Below are positions 21,698 to 32,420 of a stretch of 64,000 bases of DNA, one piece after another. The stretch is from Gyrodactylus bullatarudis (taxonomy: Eukaryota > Platyhelminthes > Monogenea > Gyrodactylidea > Gyrodactylidae). Position 1 is the first letter of the stretch. Every line of letters begins with the position of its first letter. The position numbers were made by a program, and so were the translations under genes. A model generated the notes under the pieces. That model had not been told where the DNA came from. It saw only the letters and a list, made by a program, of their open reading frames with translations, and did not search any database. The stretch is taken from contig SSNU01000133.1 in NCBI GenBank assembly GCA_012064415.1, positions 18,188 through 82,187 of the forward strand, given 5' to 3'.

Positions 21698-23409
21698 GGT
21701 TAAAGTTAAGATCAGTTCCCTCCTCTTAAATAGTTTATTACTCAAAAGTTACCACTGAGACTTTAAAATAATAAATATATGCATAAATTATTATTATTGA
21801 CTCACTTCTTAACATTTTTGATCCATCTTTTCAATTCCAGGTCTCCACATGTGAAAAATGCCGAAAGTTTCATATATCCATTTATATTCCCACGAAATTC
21901 AAAAAATCCATTATAAAAAACAAAATCTGTCTTCTTTCTATGCATTGTTTGAATAAAACAATTCAAAACACAAGTATTTTACAAAAATTCAACATGACTC
22001 TAACATTGGATGACATAACTATTCATAATTTGGAGAAACTTTCATGCAATTTAATTGCATCAAACGTAAATAATACTATAGGTATTATTCGCCTATGCCA
22101 AAGAGTTGGACTTATTGCCGAACAGATCNNNNNNNNNNNNNNNNNNNNNNNNNNNNNNNNNNNNNNNNNNNNNNNNNNNNNNNNNNNNNNNNNNNNNNNN
22201 NNNNNNNNNNNNNNNNNNNNNNNNNNNNNNNNNNNNNNNNNNNNNNNNNNNNNNNNNNNNNNNNNNNNNNNNNNNNNNNNNNNNNNNNNNNNNNNNNNNN
22301 NNNNNNNNNNNNNNNNNNNNNNNNNNNNNNNNNNNNNNNNNNNNNNNNNNNNNNNNNNNNNNNNNNNNNNNNNNNNNNNNNNNNNNNNNNNNNNNNNNNN
22401 NNNNNNNNNNNNNNNNNNNNNNNNNNNNNNNNNNNNNNNNNNNNNNNNNNNNNNNNNNNNNNNNNNNNNNNNNNNNNNNNNNNNNNNNNNNNNNNNNNNN
22501 NNNNNNNNNNNNNNNNNNNNNNNNNNNNNNNNNNNNNNNNNNNNNNNNNNNNNNNNNNNNNNNNNNNNNNNNNNNNNNNNNNNNNNNNNNNNNNNNNNNN
22601 NNNNNNNNNNNNNNNNNNNNNNNNNNNNNNNNNNNNNNNNNNNNNNNNNNNNNNNNNNNNNNNNNNNNNNNNNNNNNNNNNNNNNNNNNNNNNNNNNNNN
22701 NNNNNNNNNNNNNNNNNNNNNNNNNNNNNNNNNNNNNNNNNNNNNNNNNNNNNNNNNNNNNNNNNNNNNNNNNNNNNNNNNNNNNNNNNNNNNNNNNNNN
22801 NNNNNNNNNNNNNNNNNNNNNNNNNNNNNNNNNNNNNNNNNNNNNNNNNNNNNNNNNNNNNNNNNNNNNNNNNNNNNNNNNNNNNNNNNNNNNNNNNNNN
22901 NNNNNNNNNNNNNNNNNNNNNNNNNNNNNNNNNNNNNNNNNNNNNNNNNNNNNNNNNNNNNNNNNNNNNNNNNGATCTGTTCGGCAATAAGTCCAACTCT
23001 TTGGCATAGGCGAATAATACCTATAGTATTATTTACGTTTGATGCAATTAAATTGCATGAAAGTTTCTCCAAATTATGAATAGTTATGTCATCCAATGTT
23101 AGAGTCATGTTGAATTTTTGTAAAATACTTGTGTTTTGAATTGTTTTATTCAAACAATGCATAGAAAGAAGACAGATTTTGTTTTTTATAATGGATTTTT
23201 TGAATTTCGTGGGAATATAAATGGATATATGAAACTTTCGGCATTTTTCACATGTGGAGACCTGGAATTGAAAAGATGGATCAAAAATGTTAAGAAGTGA
23301 GTCAATAATAATAATTTATGCATATATTTATTATTTTAAAGTCTCAGTGGTAACTTTTGAGTAATAAACTATTTAAGAGGGGGGGGGGGAACTGATCTTA
23401 ACTTTAGCC
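21698..23409. mobile_element. palindromic DNA transposon with 8-bp TSD (hAT- or P-like), copy 1
   Basis: It begins GGTTAAAGTTAAGATCAG and ends CTGATCTTAACTTTAGCC. CCCATAAG is duplicated on both sides (21690-21697, 23410-23417). Arms of more than 400 bp are near-perfect inverted copies and run into the N gap, so the middle is unknown. The same element without the gap is at 30201-31005. An arm frame ends KLSAFFTCGDLELKRWIKNVKK-like, weakly reminiscent of the end of a THAP domain, followed by GTGAGT. With 8-bp duplications this favours a hAT or P-like affiliation, unproven. Confidence 0.85.
22129..22973. other. assembly gap (N run) between palindrome arms
   Basis: There are 845 undetermined bases, exactly between two inverted arms. 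The gap size is probably an estimate, and the assembler may have failed at the hairpin. Confidence 0.99.
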
Positions 23410-23802
23410 CCCATAAGATTCTTCTCAAGATTTCTCTTGAAAACGGAACAGAACTACTGGATCTTTGATAAAGAGCTTCTTGCCATCTATGAAGCAGTTA
23501 CAAAGAAATTCACACATTACCTTCAGAACAAAAAATTTCATCTACACACGGACAACAAAGCTCTAGTACAAGCAATTCAAAACCCCACGGTAAAAAACTC
23601 TAGTCGTGTGAGAAAAAAACTGCAACAAATCTCAGAACTCGACTTCCAAATAAGCCACATAAAAGGAGACGACAACAAGACAGCAGACATCCTAAGCAGA
23701 AGAAGCTGCAATGGCACATACAAAAGCATAGAAAAAACAACTGAAAAAGAAATCAGCAAATCCCAACAAGAGGACGAACTATTCCTCATCATAATGTACT
23801 AG
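23410..23802 (+). pseudogene. Gypsy RNase H, remainder
   Basis: After the duplicated CCCATAAG the frame reads PIRFFSRF, then YWIFDKELLAIYEAV (catalytic Glu), HLHTDNKALVQAI (second Asp) and DFQISHIKGDDNKTADILSR (final Asp). It continues the domain that starts before the insertion. The length fits a normal Gypsy RNase H. Confidence 0.85.
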
Positions 23803-23850
23803 AACCAGTAAAGATTCACAAAAAGCAAATGGAAAGAGGAAGAAATCTAC

Positions 23851-24604
23851 GTGACGACAGGTGAAAAGCCAACACCAGCCCTCCCGACATCACTCACAAA
23901 AAAATGCTTCGATCAAATCCATCAACTTCATCATCCAGGAAGAGAGGCAACCCTGAGATTGATAAAAGAAAGGTATAACTGGCCAAGAATGAATGCTGAC
24001 ATTTTCAAATGGTGCAAAGAATGCATCGCATGTCAAAAAGCCAAGGTCACAAGACACACCAAAACTCAACCTGCTCAGATTCCCATTCCAACAGAAGGAT
24101 TCAAAGTGATCCATGCCGACATTACAGATTTGCCCGAATCCCAAGGCTTCAAACACCTCTTCACCATCACAGACAGATACACAAGATGGACAGAAGCCAT
24201 ACCCATTGCAAACATAACATCAATCACGGTAATAAAGCAACTAGAACTACAATGGATTGCTCGTTTTAGAATCCCGGAAAAACTCATCACAGACAGAGGA
24301 AGACAATTCACCTCCAATGAGTTTAAAACATTCTGCAGAAGACTCGGCATAAAACACCAGACGACAACCGCTTACAATCCTAGATACAATGGTCTTGATG
24401 AGAGAACACACAGAACCTTGAAGAACGCACTCAGAGCAGCAGAAGACCAAGACTGGATAGACCATCTACCACTAGCACTTCTTGGTTTAAGAAACACTAA
24501 ATCAACAGATCACAAATACTCCCCAGCTCAAATGGTCTTTGGTGAAAGCATGAGAATCCCAGGCACAATAGTTCCACAGAGCAAGGAACAAAAAAAGGAA
24601 GAAG
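23851..24604 (+). pseudogene. Gypsy integrase (zinc finger and DDE core)
   Basis: This enzyme joins the cDNA to the chromosome. The N-terminal HHCC finger is visible (LHHPGREATLRLI ... CKECIACQKAK). The core has IHADITDLPES (first Asp), ITDRGRQFTSNEF (second Asp) and a Glu in YNGLDERTHRTLK, where NG-x-x-E-R is usual. The frame is broken by the PLE unit at 24616 and continues at 25226. Confidence 0.9.
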
Positions 24605-24615
24605 TCAAATTTTAT

Positions 24616-25214
24616 ACGAGAAAGGCGATGCCTGTGATTTATCAAGAAATAAGTACTATATTTCAGGCATACTCTTCAGTCTTTACATGCCAATATAAAT
24701 ACATTACATAATTACATTATGAGCAAAACAATATCTGATTGGTTGGCCTTTCATCGTACATGTACAATATGTATGCTCAGATTACAGGTGTGAAAATGAC
24801 TAATATATTGATAGTCCTTCCAAGAAAGTACTTTGTGAGGAGCGTGGATGGACATACTTCTACACATACAATGAATAATTATAATAATTCTTAAGTTATA
24901 CTATAAACAAAATGGTTAATAGATACACACGTGTTCGATTGTGGTGACACTACTATCCTGACATAATGTAATAATTGTTTTTTTGGAACAATTTGGGTTA
25001 CTAATCTGTGACAATATAACAATATTCATTGGGACATAAATTTTAAGATAGAGGTTTGTTTTAAACTTCTATCTGCTGATCGAGGCCTTGGTTTAGAGGG
25101 CGCTTCAATTGTAATGGTACTACTTTTCACTTTCAACACTGGCCTTGGCAAAACTAGGGGCTCCACAAACTGCATTTCCAGAGTTAAAGATGACATTAAT
25201 AATCATCTCAAAGA
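24616..25214 (-). mobile_element. short PLE-derived unit with hammerhead and 11-bp TSD
   Basis: TCAAATTTTAT is repeated at 24605-24615 and 25215-25225. Removing the unit and one copy restores the integrase frame (EEVKFYLAQLMNNL). The insert has a minus-strand hammerhead near its left end, an upstream TATAT/CATGTAAAGA stretch and a CCAATCAG box, like PLE pseudo-LTRs, and ends about 28 bases after the ribozyme. It codes for nothing recognisable, so it looks like a solo pseudo-LTR or non-autonomous PLE. Confidence 0.8.
24644..24683 (-). ncRNA. hammerhead ribozyme, third stem-I variant
   Basis: On the minus strand, AAGA CTGAAGA GTATGCCT GAAA then TATAGTACTTATT TCTT. Stem I is AAGA/UCUU, different in sequence from all other copies but still paired. 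The stem III centre is AGTACT, a palindrome. The core fits CUGANGA...GAAA. Confidence 0.75.
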
Positions 25215-25225
25215 TCAAATTTTAT

Positions 25226-25491
25226 CTCGCTCAACTTATGAACAATCTAGAACCTCAACCTACAAGGGTCAATAACAATTTCAAAGCTTACACACCCAAA
25301 GAACTCAACTCCTGTAAAGAAGTCTACATCAGACAAGACGTTTAGTCGAACTGTCTTATGCCAAAGTACAAACGTCCCTATCCCATCATCGAAAGACACG
25401 AGAAGTATTACACCGTGAACACGGACAAAGGCCCAGACAACGTATCCATTGAGAGATTAAAGCCTTGTTTAATCTCCTCACCCGGGGGGTG
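25226..25491 (+). pseudogene. Gypsy integrase C-terminal domain
   Basis: It reads LAQLMNNLEPQPTRVNN, LNSCKEVYIRQD, and after a frame disturbance around 25342 YKRPYPIIERHEKYYTV and NVSIERLKPCL, the usual end of Gypsy integrases. The stop lies just before the polypurine tract. Confidence 0.8.
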
Positions 25492-25494
25492 AAA

Positions 25495-25861
25495 TGTAAC
25501 AGCATAGTCACCAAAACTTTTGAATATTACTTTAAAAACCTAATTTATCTATTAATACTACTCAATAGTAATAATATAATAATACAAACTCTTATGTACA
25601 CGATCACTATCGACCAATCATATTGAAGGACCCTTATTAACCAATGAGATCAATGGAGGTTAATTTGTTTAATCACGTGGGTACACAGGTTATATTTCTC
25701 TGTGTACACCTCGTGGTAAGTCGTAAAAACTATGAATCTCTTCTATTCATACCTAATGTACCTTTATTAGCCTTTTTATTGCATTTATCACACAAATATA
25801 CAGTCCTCATAAATACATGACTTTACTAACTACAATGTCTTCCTTTACACCAACCACCACA
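25495..25861 (+). repeat. 3' LTR of the Gypsy element
   Basis: This is the same 367-bp sequence as 18712-19078 with about four differences. It is preceded by a purine tract GGGGGGTGAAA and followed by the TGTA duplication. Confidence 0.93.
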
Positions 25862-25865
25862 TGTA

Positions 25866-26461
25866 TTTATCTTCAAAATAAGATGAATTATAGCATTATA
25901 AATAACGTTTTTATATTGATTCTAAGGGATTGAATCAGTTATGGATTGACTAAGTTAAAATATCGACTTTTATCTACATGAAAAATATTACTCGAAACTG
26001 TGAATATCATTAGAACTAAATAAGCTCTTTATTCTATGGCTAAAATGAGCAAATTTGGACTTTTTATCAGCCTCGTGAGGATTTAAATTAACTTCCTTTT
26101 TTATTGGTTAATGAGAATTCTATTCTCTCATTGGCTAATGATGAACGTGTACAAATAAATTGATATTTATGTCTTAATAATATTGGGTAGTTTTGTAAAT
26201 AAATATTGCTTCAGGGGAGAGGTAATAATGATAGTTGAATGTTACATGAATGATTAAATTAATATCACAATTTCGTATATGAATTTCATTTTAAACGGCC
26301 TAACTTTTGATACAGTATTAGATAATAATCAATTTGGTAAAAATTGATTATATAAACAATTGTTAAATGTTAGTTTAAAGATTCATAATTCAATTTCTTT
26401 AACTAGTCAAGAATATATGAACATTCTCTCTTGTATATTAATAAAGTATTTATTAATTAAA
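25866..26461. other. A+T-rich, possible LTR remnant of the next Gypsy
   Basis: The end (ATAAAGTATTTATTAATTAAAACATAGCGACATG) looks like an LTR end and a degraded TGGCGAC-type primer site just before gag. No second LTR copy occurs in the window to prove it. Confidence 0.35.
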
Positions 26462-28047
26462 ACATAGCGACATGACAATCACAGCTTCGGTAAACTGCAT
26501 GGGAGAACTGCCTGTCGAACTCGATATGGAAGAAGATTACTTCACGCAGATGAAGGTGATGATCAGTGCTTATAATGTGCCGGCTACGGAGATTCAGAAC
26601 TCGTTTTATGTGCCATCCTTCAACAATCAGAAAGTCACATTTGGCATTGGGTGATAACAACTTCGATGATGTGGAAGATATGAAGAACAAATATCTTGAA
26701 CATATTAAAAGAATTTCTTCATGTATGGTTAAGAAAGCATAATTCAAATCAACGAAGCAAGGTCAAGGAGAATCGTTTGAGGAATTCTTCGACTAGCTAA
26801 AAAGACTGGCTAAGTAAGATGGTTTAGATCAAGACGATATTGCAGAGCAACTTTGTGTATGATGTCAAGCTCAGATCAAAGCTAAGGCAGAGAATCATGA
26901 ATACAATTCTGTTCTGAAAATCATCAGAAAATTCAGTCTGGACAAGGAGGTTAAAGAATTTGTAATTTCGCAGTCAAAGGCATCGGTGAACAAGATTCAC
27001 AAACAACTCAGACAACGGTATTGGAGGTGTGAGATCCAATCATAAACCCGAGGACTGCATACAAAAGAATACGAAATGCCGTGATTGTCAGCAAGTGGGA
27101 CATTCGTCATACATGTGTAAGAAAGAAAAAGAGGATAATAGTCTCAATAGGTAAAAGGCGAGGGTCAATCACACTTCATTTGAAGAAAATTCTTCAGATC
27201 AAGATATAAAAGTCAATAAAAAGAAATATAAGTATTACTCTTATTTCGAAAAACTCATTATTAATGAGAAAGTTGTTAGTAGACACGGGTTCAAATTAAA
27301 ACCTCATTTCTTATAGAGAAGCCAAAAGAGTTGATTTAAAAATTAATGCAAACAAAAATAGTATTGTGGATTTTTCCGGAAATAAAATTTAAATTATTGG
27401 CATTGTTTAGAATATCAAATTAAAAAGATTGATTGGTTCCTCGGTAAATGCTGAATTGGCTTCTGATAATGATTGTTCAATACTGAACGCAGAAACGAGT
27501 CAAGGTCTTAATCTAATTTGTAAAATTAAAAGAATTTCCTTTAATGAGAATGGCAAAACAAAGGCTAAGCTTGATTTGAAGGAAAATGTGAGCTTTGAAA
27601 ACCTAAATTTCAAGTACAGACAAATTCCTTATTCAATTCAGGCTCTAGTTGAGAAGCAAATTAAAATGTGGATTCAAATGGATATTATTTATCCTGTTGA
27701 AGACCCTGTCATGTCAACACCAGTTGTGGTAGCTATCAAAAGAACTAATGGCAAAATTTGCAAAGTTCGGATTTGTAGTGATTATAGACTTACTGTAAAC
27801 AATTTAATTCATCTACAAAAAAAATATACCAAATTTAGAGGATATTACTATGGATCTCGTGGATTGTAAATATTTTTCAGTCTTGGGTTTAGAAAATGCT
27901 TATCATCAGATTAAGCTAGATGAGATATCTCATGAGCTCATGTGCATTGCTACACATTATGGTATATTATGCATTCAGAAAATTGCCCTCTGGAATATCA
28001 TCTGCACTGTTAATTTTTCAAGAGGTCATGGAGAGAGTTCTTTGTGA
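26462..28047 (+). pseudogene. second Ty3/Gypsy element, gag-protease-RT start, truncated
   Basis: The gag frame opens at 26472 (MTITASVNCMGELPVELDME). Near 27080-27120 a CCHC knuckle (CRDCQQVGHSSYMC) is readable. At about 27265 KLLVDTGSN gives the protease active site. From 27429 the RT lead-in and start follow (IKMWIQMDIIYPVEDPVMSTPVVV, then VRICSDYRLTVNN), and with a frameshift YFSVLGLENAYHQIKLDE, the motif A region. It ends near 28047 before the catalytic box. The lineage is K02A2.6-like. Many stops. Confidence 0.8.
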
Positions 28048-28081
28048 TAAAGCATGTAAAATATGTTTGTTTGTGTAATAA

Positions 28082-29170
28082 CTATAAGACTTTATTATTT
28101 ATTTTTACAGACCATGTGTAATCACATATGCAGCTCTTTTCATTAAGGAATCTCTTCTCAAAAGTTTTGAGATCTTGATGTATCCTTTCTCCGTGTTCAT
28201 CTGAGATTGCTCCTAATGTTCCTTCAGTGAATTTATCGATATGTGATGCTAAATAATGCATCTTTACACTCATTCTGCAACCCATTTCAAGGTAGTTTTC
28301 AATAGCTTCTGCCGCTAGCTGACGGTAGTTTGGAGCTTTGAAATTCCCGAAAAATTCATTGCTTAGTTTGACGAAGGAATTCCAAGATCTCAGTTCAACG
28401 GGATTGAGGGATTCTCTAAATTTTTGACTGGCCATAATCCTTTTAAGTTCAGGTCCAGTAAAACACCCGTTTTCAACTTTTGCAACTGATTTTCCAGGAA
28501 ATAGCTCATTGATCACAGATCTGTTTGACATATTTTTTATAAATTGAGTACCGAGCCAAAGTTTGATATGGAGAGGTGGAAGAAGTATTTTTTCTGATCG
28601 AATGAGGGGTTCGTGAATTCTATTGTTATCAAATTCATTTAATAGATCTGGCCAAATCAGCTGGGTTTTATGCAAAGAAAATGCTTTCGAATCCCAGAGG
28701 CAATAGATACAAGGAAATTTGCAAGAACACTGTTGTAAGCCATAGAGAATGTTAATCACTTTAAAATCCCCCAAAACTCTCCATTTATAACTAAAATAGT
28801 TGGATAAACTGAAAAAACTTGTTACTTCTCCTTTAATTTTCTTGAATATCCAAGGATCAAGGGTTTGAATTTATTCAATTCGTGATGTTACGAAAATTTT
28901 AAACTGGATGAGGATGCATCTATAAAAAGACGCCATTCAGAAATTACGAATGTAATATTGAGGGATTGCATCAGGCCTTCCACGTTATTACAATAAATTA
29001 GATCATCTTCTTGAGAATAGTGAGTTTTAAACACTTGATCTCTTGTGAGATACTTAGCCGAGGTTACATCTTTCTCAAGACAACCTTTATTATTTAAAAA
29101 AGAAACAATTTCATATGAGAATTTCTTCGAGGTTGTAGATTTTAAAAGTAGGACATCAATATCGTGTTTT
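28082..29170 (-). pseudogene. repeat-associated protein common in arthropod genomes, function unknown
   Basis: The open part (230 codons, 28774-28082) reads GDFKVINILYGLQ...CIYCLWDSKAF, LLPPLHIKLWLGTQFIK, FTGPELKRIM, MSVKMHYLASHIDKF and ISDEHGERIHQDLKTFEKRF. Upstream frames add DDLIYCNNVEGLM, EWRLFIDASSSSLKF and IGYS-KLKE-like pieces. I recall this pattern as a multi-copy hypothetical protein scattered through arthropod and some cnidarian genomes. I do not know its superfamily and assign no activity. Frameshifts break the N-terminal half. It lies tail to tail with the Gypsy fragment. Confidence 0.65.
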
Positions 29171-29399
29171 TAAGAGCGATTTTTCAAGTACTTTTAAACT
29201 TTGTACGAATGAAACTTTTGTATAAAAAGATGATAAAATTTTCACAGTTGAAGCAAAATTTACTAAGCCTTAAGATGAGCCGCTTTTCACTGTTGTATGT
29301 TTGAAACCAGGTAGTTATTCCCATTTAGTTACTAAGTAGTTATAAAAATTGTCAATAACACTTTAGTAGGCAATAAGTCATGTTTTTGGGCCGAAATTG

Positions 29400-29515
29400 A
29401 TAAAACAAATTACATATTCGAAATCAGCGTAAAATTTTGAACTAAAAGGAAATTTAATTAATTTTTTTCCAACTCTAAAGAAAAAGTATTTTTTCTTCGA
29501 GCAGTGTTATTCAGG
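29400..29515. repeat. diverged end of the TAA-type palindromic family
   Basis: ATTCGAAATCAGCGTAAAAT...TTCGAGCAGTGTTATT matches the right arm at 48640-48730 (ATTCGTAATCAGCGTAAAAT...ACGAGCAGTGTATT). Only one end is recognisable. Confidence 0.5.
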
Positions 29516-29728
29516 ATTGTATGATAGCAAAAAATTATTTCTTGTGGGTGTAGAAAAGAAGGGGGTCAATTCTCTATATCCCCCTCTACTGGTATTTTTA
29601 ATGCTCTTATCATTAGTAAGAGTTTTTTTATGATTTTCAACGAAATTCTCATTTAAACTGTAAATTATCATATTATCAGCAAATTTAAAATTTGAGGCTG
29701 GGTAACATCGATTTTTGAGAAGACACAA
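29507..29728 (-). pseudogene. LINE reverse transcriptase scrap
   Basis: FKFADNMIIYSLNENF aligns with the catalytic-box region FKYADDMKIIYSFDDS of the LINE at 3.1 kb. The second catalytic Asp has become Asn. No other motif is present. Confidence 0.55.
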
Positions 29729-30192
29729 AGATCGTTTTTCTTGTTTTTTATTGTGCTATACTGAAACTATATTCAACTATTCATGTTAGCTAAAAAATAA
29801 AAACCAATCGATGAATGATTAAAATTTTATTTTTCTTTAACAAAGGTTTTAGCTAAAGAGAATTCTTCAATATCGGTAGTTTGATTACAATTCTTTTCAA
29901 CAAGTTGCTTAAAGTAAGTACTAGCAAAATAAACTCTAACTATTTTAAAAAAGGTCAATGAGATTGTAAGCGAAAGAAGATTCTCTTTTTTTTCCAGGTT
30001 GTGGCTAGCAATAAAACATATTAGCCAAATGAATACAGATTAAAATATAATATGCTAAATAAACTGTGGACTATCATCCTTTTTATCTTTCTTTGGTTGG
30101 AATTACTCACCTTGTTCATCTTATTGAGCCTCTAAAAGATTCAATATAAATGTCCTTAGGGTTTGGCAAATTTTAAAGAGCAGACCTTAAAA
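29729..30192. other. A+T-rich, no gene seen
   Basis: I see nothing recognisable up to the target duplication of the next element. Confidence 0.5.
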
Positions 30193-30200
30193 AAATTTTA

Positions 30201-31005
30201 GGCTAAAGTTAAGATCAGTTCCCCCACCCCTCTTAAATAGTTTATTACTCAAAAGTAATCACTCAGACTTTAAAATAATAAATATATGCATAAATTATTA
30301 TGATTGACTCACTTCTTTACATTTTTGATCCATCTTTTCAATTCCAGGTCTCCACATGTGAAAAATGCTGAAAGTTTCATAAATCCATTTATATTCCCAC
30401 AAAATTCAAAAAATCCAATGTAAAAAACAAAATCAGTCTTATGAAAGGAAAGCCTTTTTAACGTAAAAATTTTATTGAGAATAAATGAGTTGATCAAAGA
30501 TAGATTCTTCAAAACAATAACCATTTTAGTTTCTGGAGATTAAGAAATCTTGATTCTCCAGAAGAGGAATGAGGGATCTGTTCGGCAATAAGTCCAACTC
30601 TTTGGCATAAGCGAATGATACTAATGGTATTATTCATGTTTAGTGCAATTAAATTGCATGAAAGTTTCTCCAAATTATGAATAGTTATGTCATCCAATGT
30701 TAGAGTCATGTTGAATTTTTGTAAAATACTTGTGTTTTGAATTGTTTTATTCAAACAATGCATAGAAAGAAGACAGATTTTGTTTTTTATAATGGATTTT
30801 TTGAATTTCGTGGGAATATAAATGGATATATGAAACTTTCGGCATTTTTCACATGTGGAGACCTGGAATTGAAAAGATGGATCAAAAATGTTAAGAAGTG
30901 AGTCAATAATAATAATTTATGCATATATTTATTATTTTAAAGTCTCAGTGGTAACTTTTGAGTAATAAACTATTTAAGAGGAGGGAACTGATCTTAACTT
31001 TAGCC
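30201..31005. mobile_element. palindromic DNA transposon with 8-bp TSD, copy 2 (complete, 805 bp)
   Basis: It begins GGCTAAAGTTAAGATCAG and ends with its inverse. AAATTTTA is duplicated at 30193-30200 and 31006-31013. Arms of about 240 bp are inverted copies, and the middle differs from copy 1. A minus-strand frame (30763-30509) matches that of copy 1 (MHCLNKTIQNTSILQKFNM...) and extends through PHSSSGESRFLNLQKLKW. It is too short for a transposase, so the copy is non-autonomous. Confidence 0.88.
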
Positions 31006-31150
31006 AAATTTTAAAACTAAATATAGGCTTTAAAGTGTACGTTTAACATTATAAGCTCTACAACATTGAATAATAAGTGATACGAATTTTTTAAACCTTT
31101 AATTATAATTACTTTCTTACTCAACAAAAAATGTGGTTAATGAAAATTGT

Positions 31151-31192
31151 CAAGGTGTGCTCTTTCCCATATGCTGAACCCGAAGAACAACT
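31151..31192. repeat. relic terminus of the pogo/Tigger family
   Basis: AAGGTGTGCTCTTTCCCAT...CCCGAAGAACAACTG followed by TA matches the right end of the element at 3827-6282 with a few changes. No transposase or second end is nearby. Confidence 0.7.
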
Positions 31193-31534
31193 GTAGCTGA
31201 AACTTTTCTTTATCTTACCTAACTACTTTTTAGTAAATTCCTTTGAGAAGAGCGGTTAGAGAAATCATATTTGTATCACTTTTAATATTATTTAACTTAC
31301 AGTACAGATTATTTTCTTCCTTAATAAATGTAGAACCGCTTCATAGGTTAGGTCAGTAAACCTTAGTCTGAATTAAATGCCGATCAGAAAAAAAAATATA
31401 GTTGAATTACGTTAGATATAATATTCGGATTATCCAGAATCATAAAATTTTAGAATCAGTCGAATAAAGTAAGTCAATAGATAAATTATATGCTCACAAA
31501 TATATTATTGATAAAAATAATCAATTAACATTAA

Positions 31535-32420
31535 AGAAGTGATCCTGGAAATAGCGGAAGCAAAATTAGTTAACGATGAAAAACCAGCCCTTTGTGCGCA
31601 AAAACTCCTAGGACGGAATCTCGGCTTCACAGGTATGAATTTCTACAAAGCCCGGAACATCATCACAAAAGTATCCAAATTGACAAATAACGCTGAAAAC
31701 CTCTACAATCCAGGCTCAACCTTGGTACAAAAACTACAGACCTCAACATCAGTTGATGAACCCTCCAAGAGCAAACCTGGGAATACCATAAAGAAAGTTT
31801 TCAAGCCCACAATAACTTCAACTCAAACCCCTATACAAGATGCGGAACAAACAACCACCCAACTTCCACGCATCTACGAAGAATAACACAATCCACTGAG
31901 AGAAAGGAGAACAATGCGAACAAGCCCAAGGAAATCGCCAACTCAATTCCCACTCCTGACATGGCAACCACTGTGGCATTAGAAAACCAAACCTCAACAT
32001 TGGTTGATAAGCAACCTTCCACAGAACAACAAGCCCAGGACCCCCAAAACCCAGCAACCCCAAATGATCGCAAACGTTTCTTTTCACAGCCCGGATTAAT
32101 AACCTCAACCCCAAATCGAAAAAGGAACCCCTCTACATCACCCCAGAAACACAAAAAAAGGAAAAAGGGCAAAAAAGTGCCTGACGACAACCAGAAAATA
32201 TACAACTTCCTTCCTCCCCTAAAAAGGTGGGAAGACTAATCGGGGATCCCGTTGGTCAACATCAAAACAATACCCCCCATTGGCCAAAAACCCTAAAGTG
32301 AATTTCAGCTATTGGTCAGACTATACTGTGCTATATTTTTCCTGTATGTATATATATATATATATATTTATCAAAAGTCGGTGTAAGGTCCAAAATATGA
32401 GTATGAATCTGTGGGATAAA
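31535..32420 (+). pseudogene. PLE-D C-terminal extension and 3' UTR
   Basis: The frames 31539-31886 and 31961-32239 read the post-nuclease part of a PLE (ILEIAEAKLVNDEKPALCAQK, the place of LKTAEAFFIKKENPSLCKQK in PLE-B) and then a long Pro/Thr/Ser/Lys-rich tail ending NDRKRFFSQP...KIYNFLPPLK. A frameshift near 31880 separates the two. The minus-strand copy at 49411-50194 matches it. RT and the nuclease core are missing. After the stop come UTR, a TA microsatellite and a GTCGGTGTAAGG box. Confidence 0.75.
32347..32369. repeat. (TA)n microsatellite
   Basis: About eleven TA units lie in the PLE-D 3' UTR. A shorter TA run is at the equivalent place near 49325-49340. Confidence 0.9.

Larger units (their letters stand above)
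18712..25861 (+). mobile_element. Ty3/Gypsy LTR retrotransposon, near full length, twice interrupted
   Basis: Two 367-bp direct LTRs (18712-19078, 25495-25861) bound gag, protease, RT, RNase H and integrase in the usual Gypsy order. A TGTA duplication flanks the element (18708-18711, 25862-25865). The polypurine tract GGGGGGTGAAA lies just before the 3' LTR. Two later insertions sit inside: an 8-bp-TSD DNA element between RT and RNase H, and a PLE unit near the integrase end. LTR identity near 99% says the element is young, yet gag and pol already carry several stops. Confidence 0.93.

Noticed and set aside
21940..23162. Six overlapping frames on both strands across the second gap
   Set aside because: They exist only because Ns lack stops and the arms are inverted copies. 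The real sequence is the arm of the palindromic element.
31818..32205. Two minus-strand frames of about 100-124 codons (Trp/Phe/Gly-rich)
   Set aside because: They are the reverse of the Pro/Lys/Thr-rich PLE-D tail on the plus strand.
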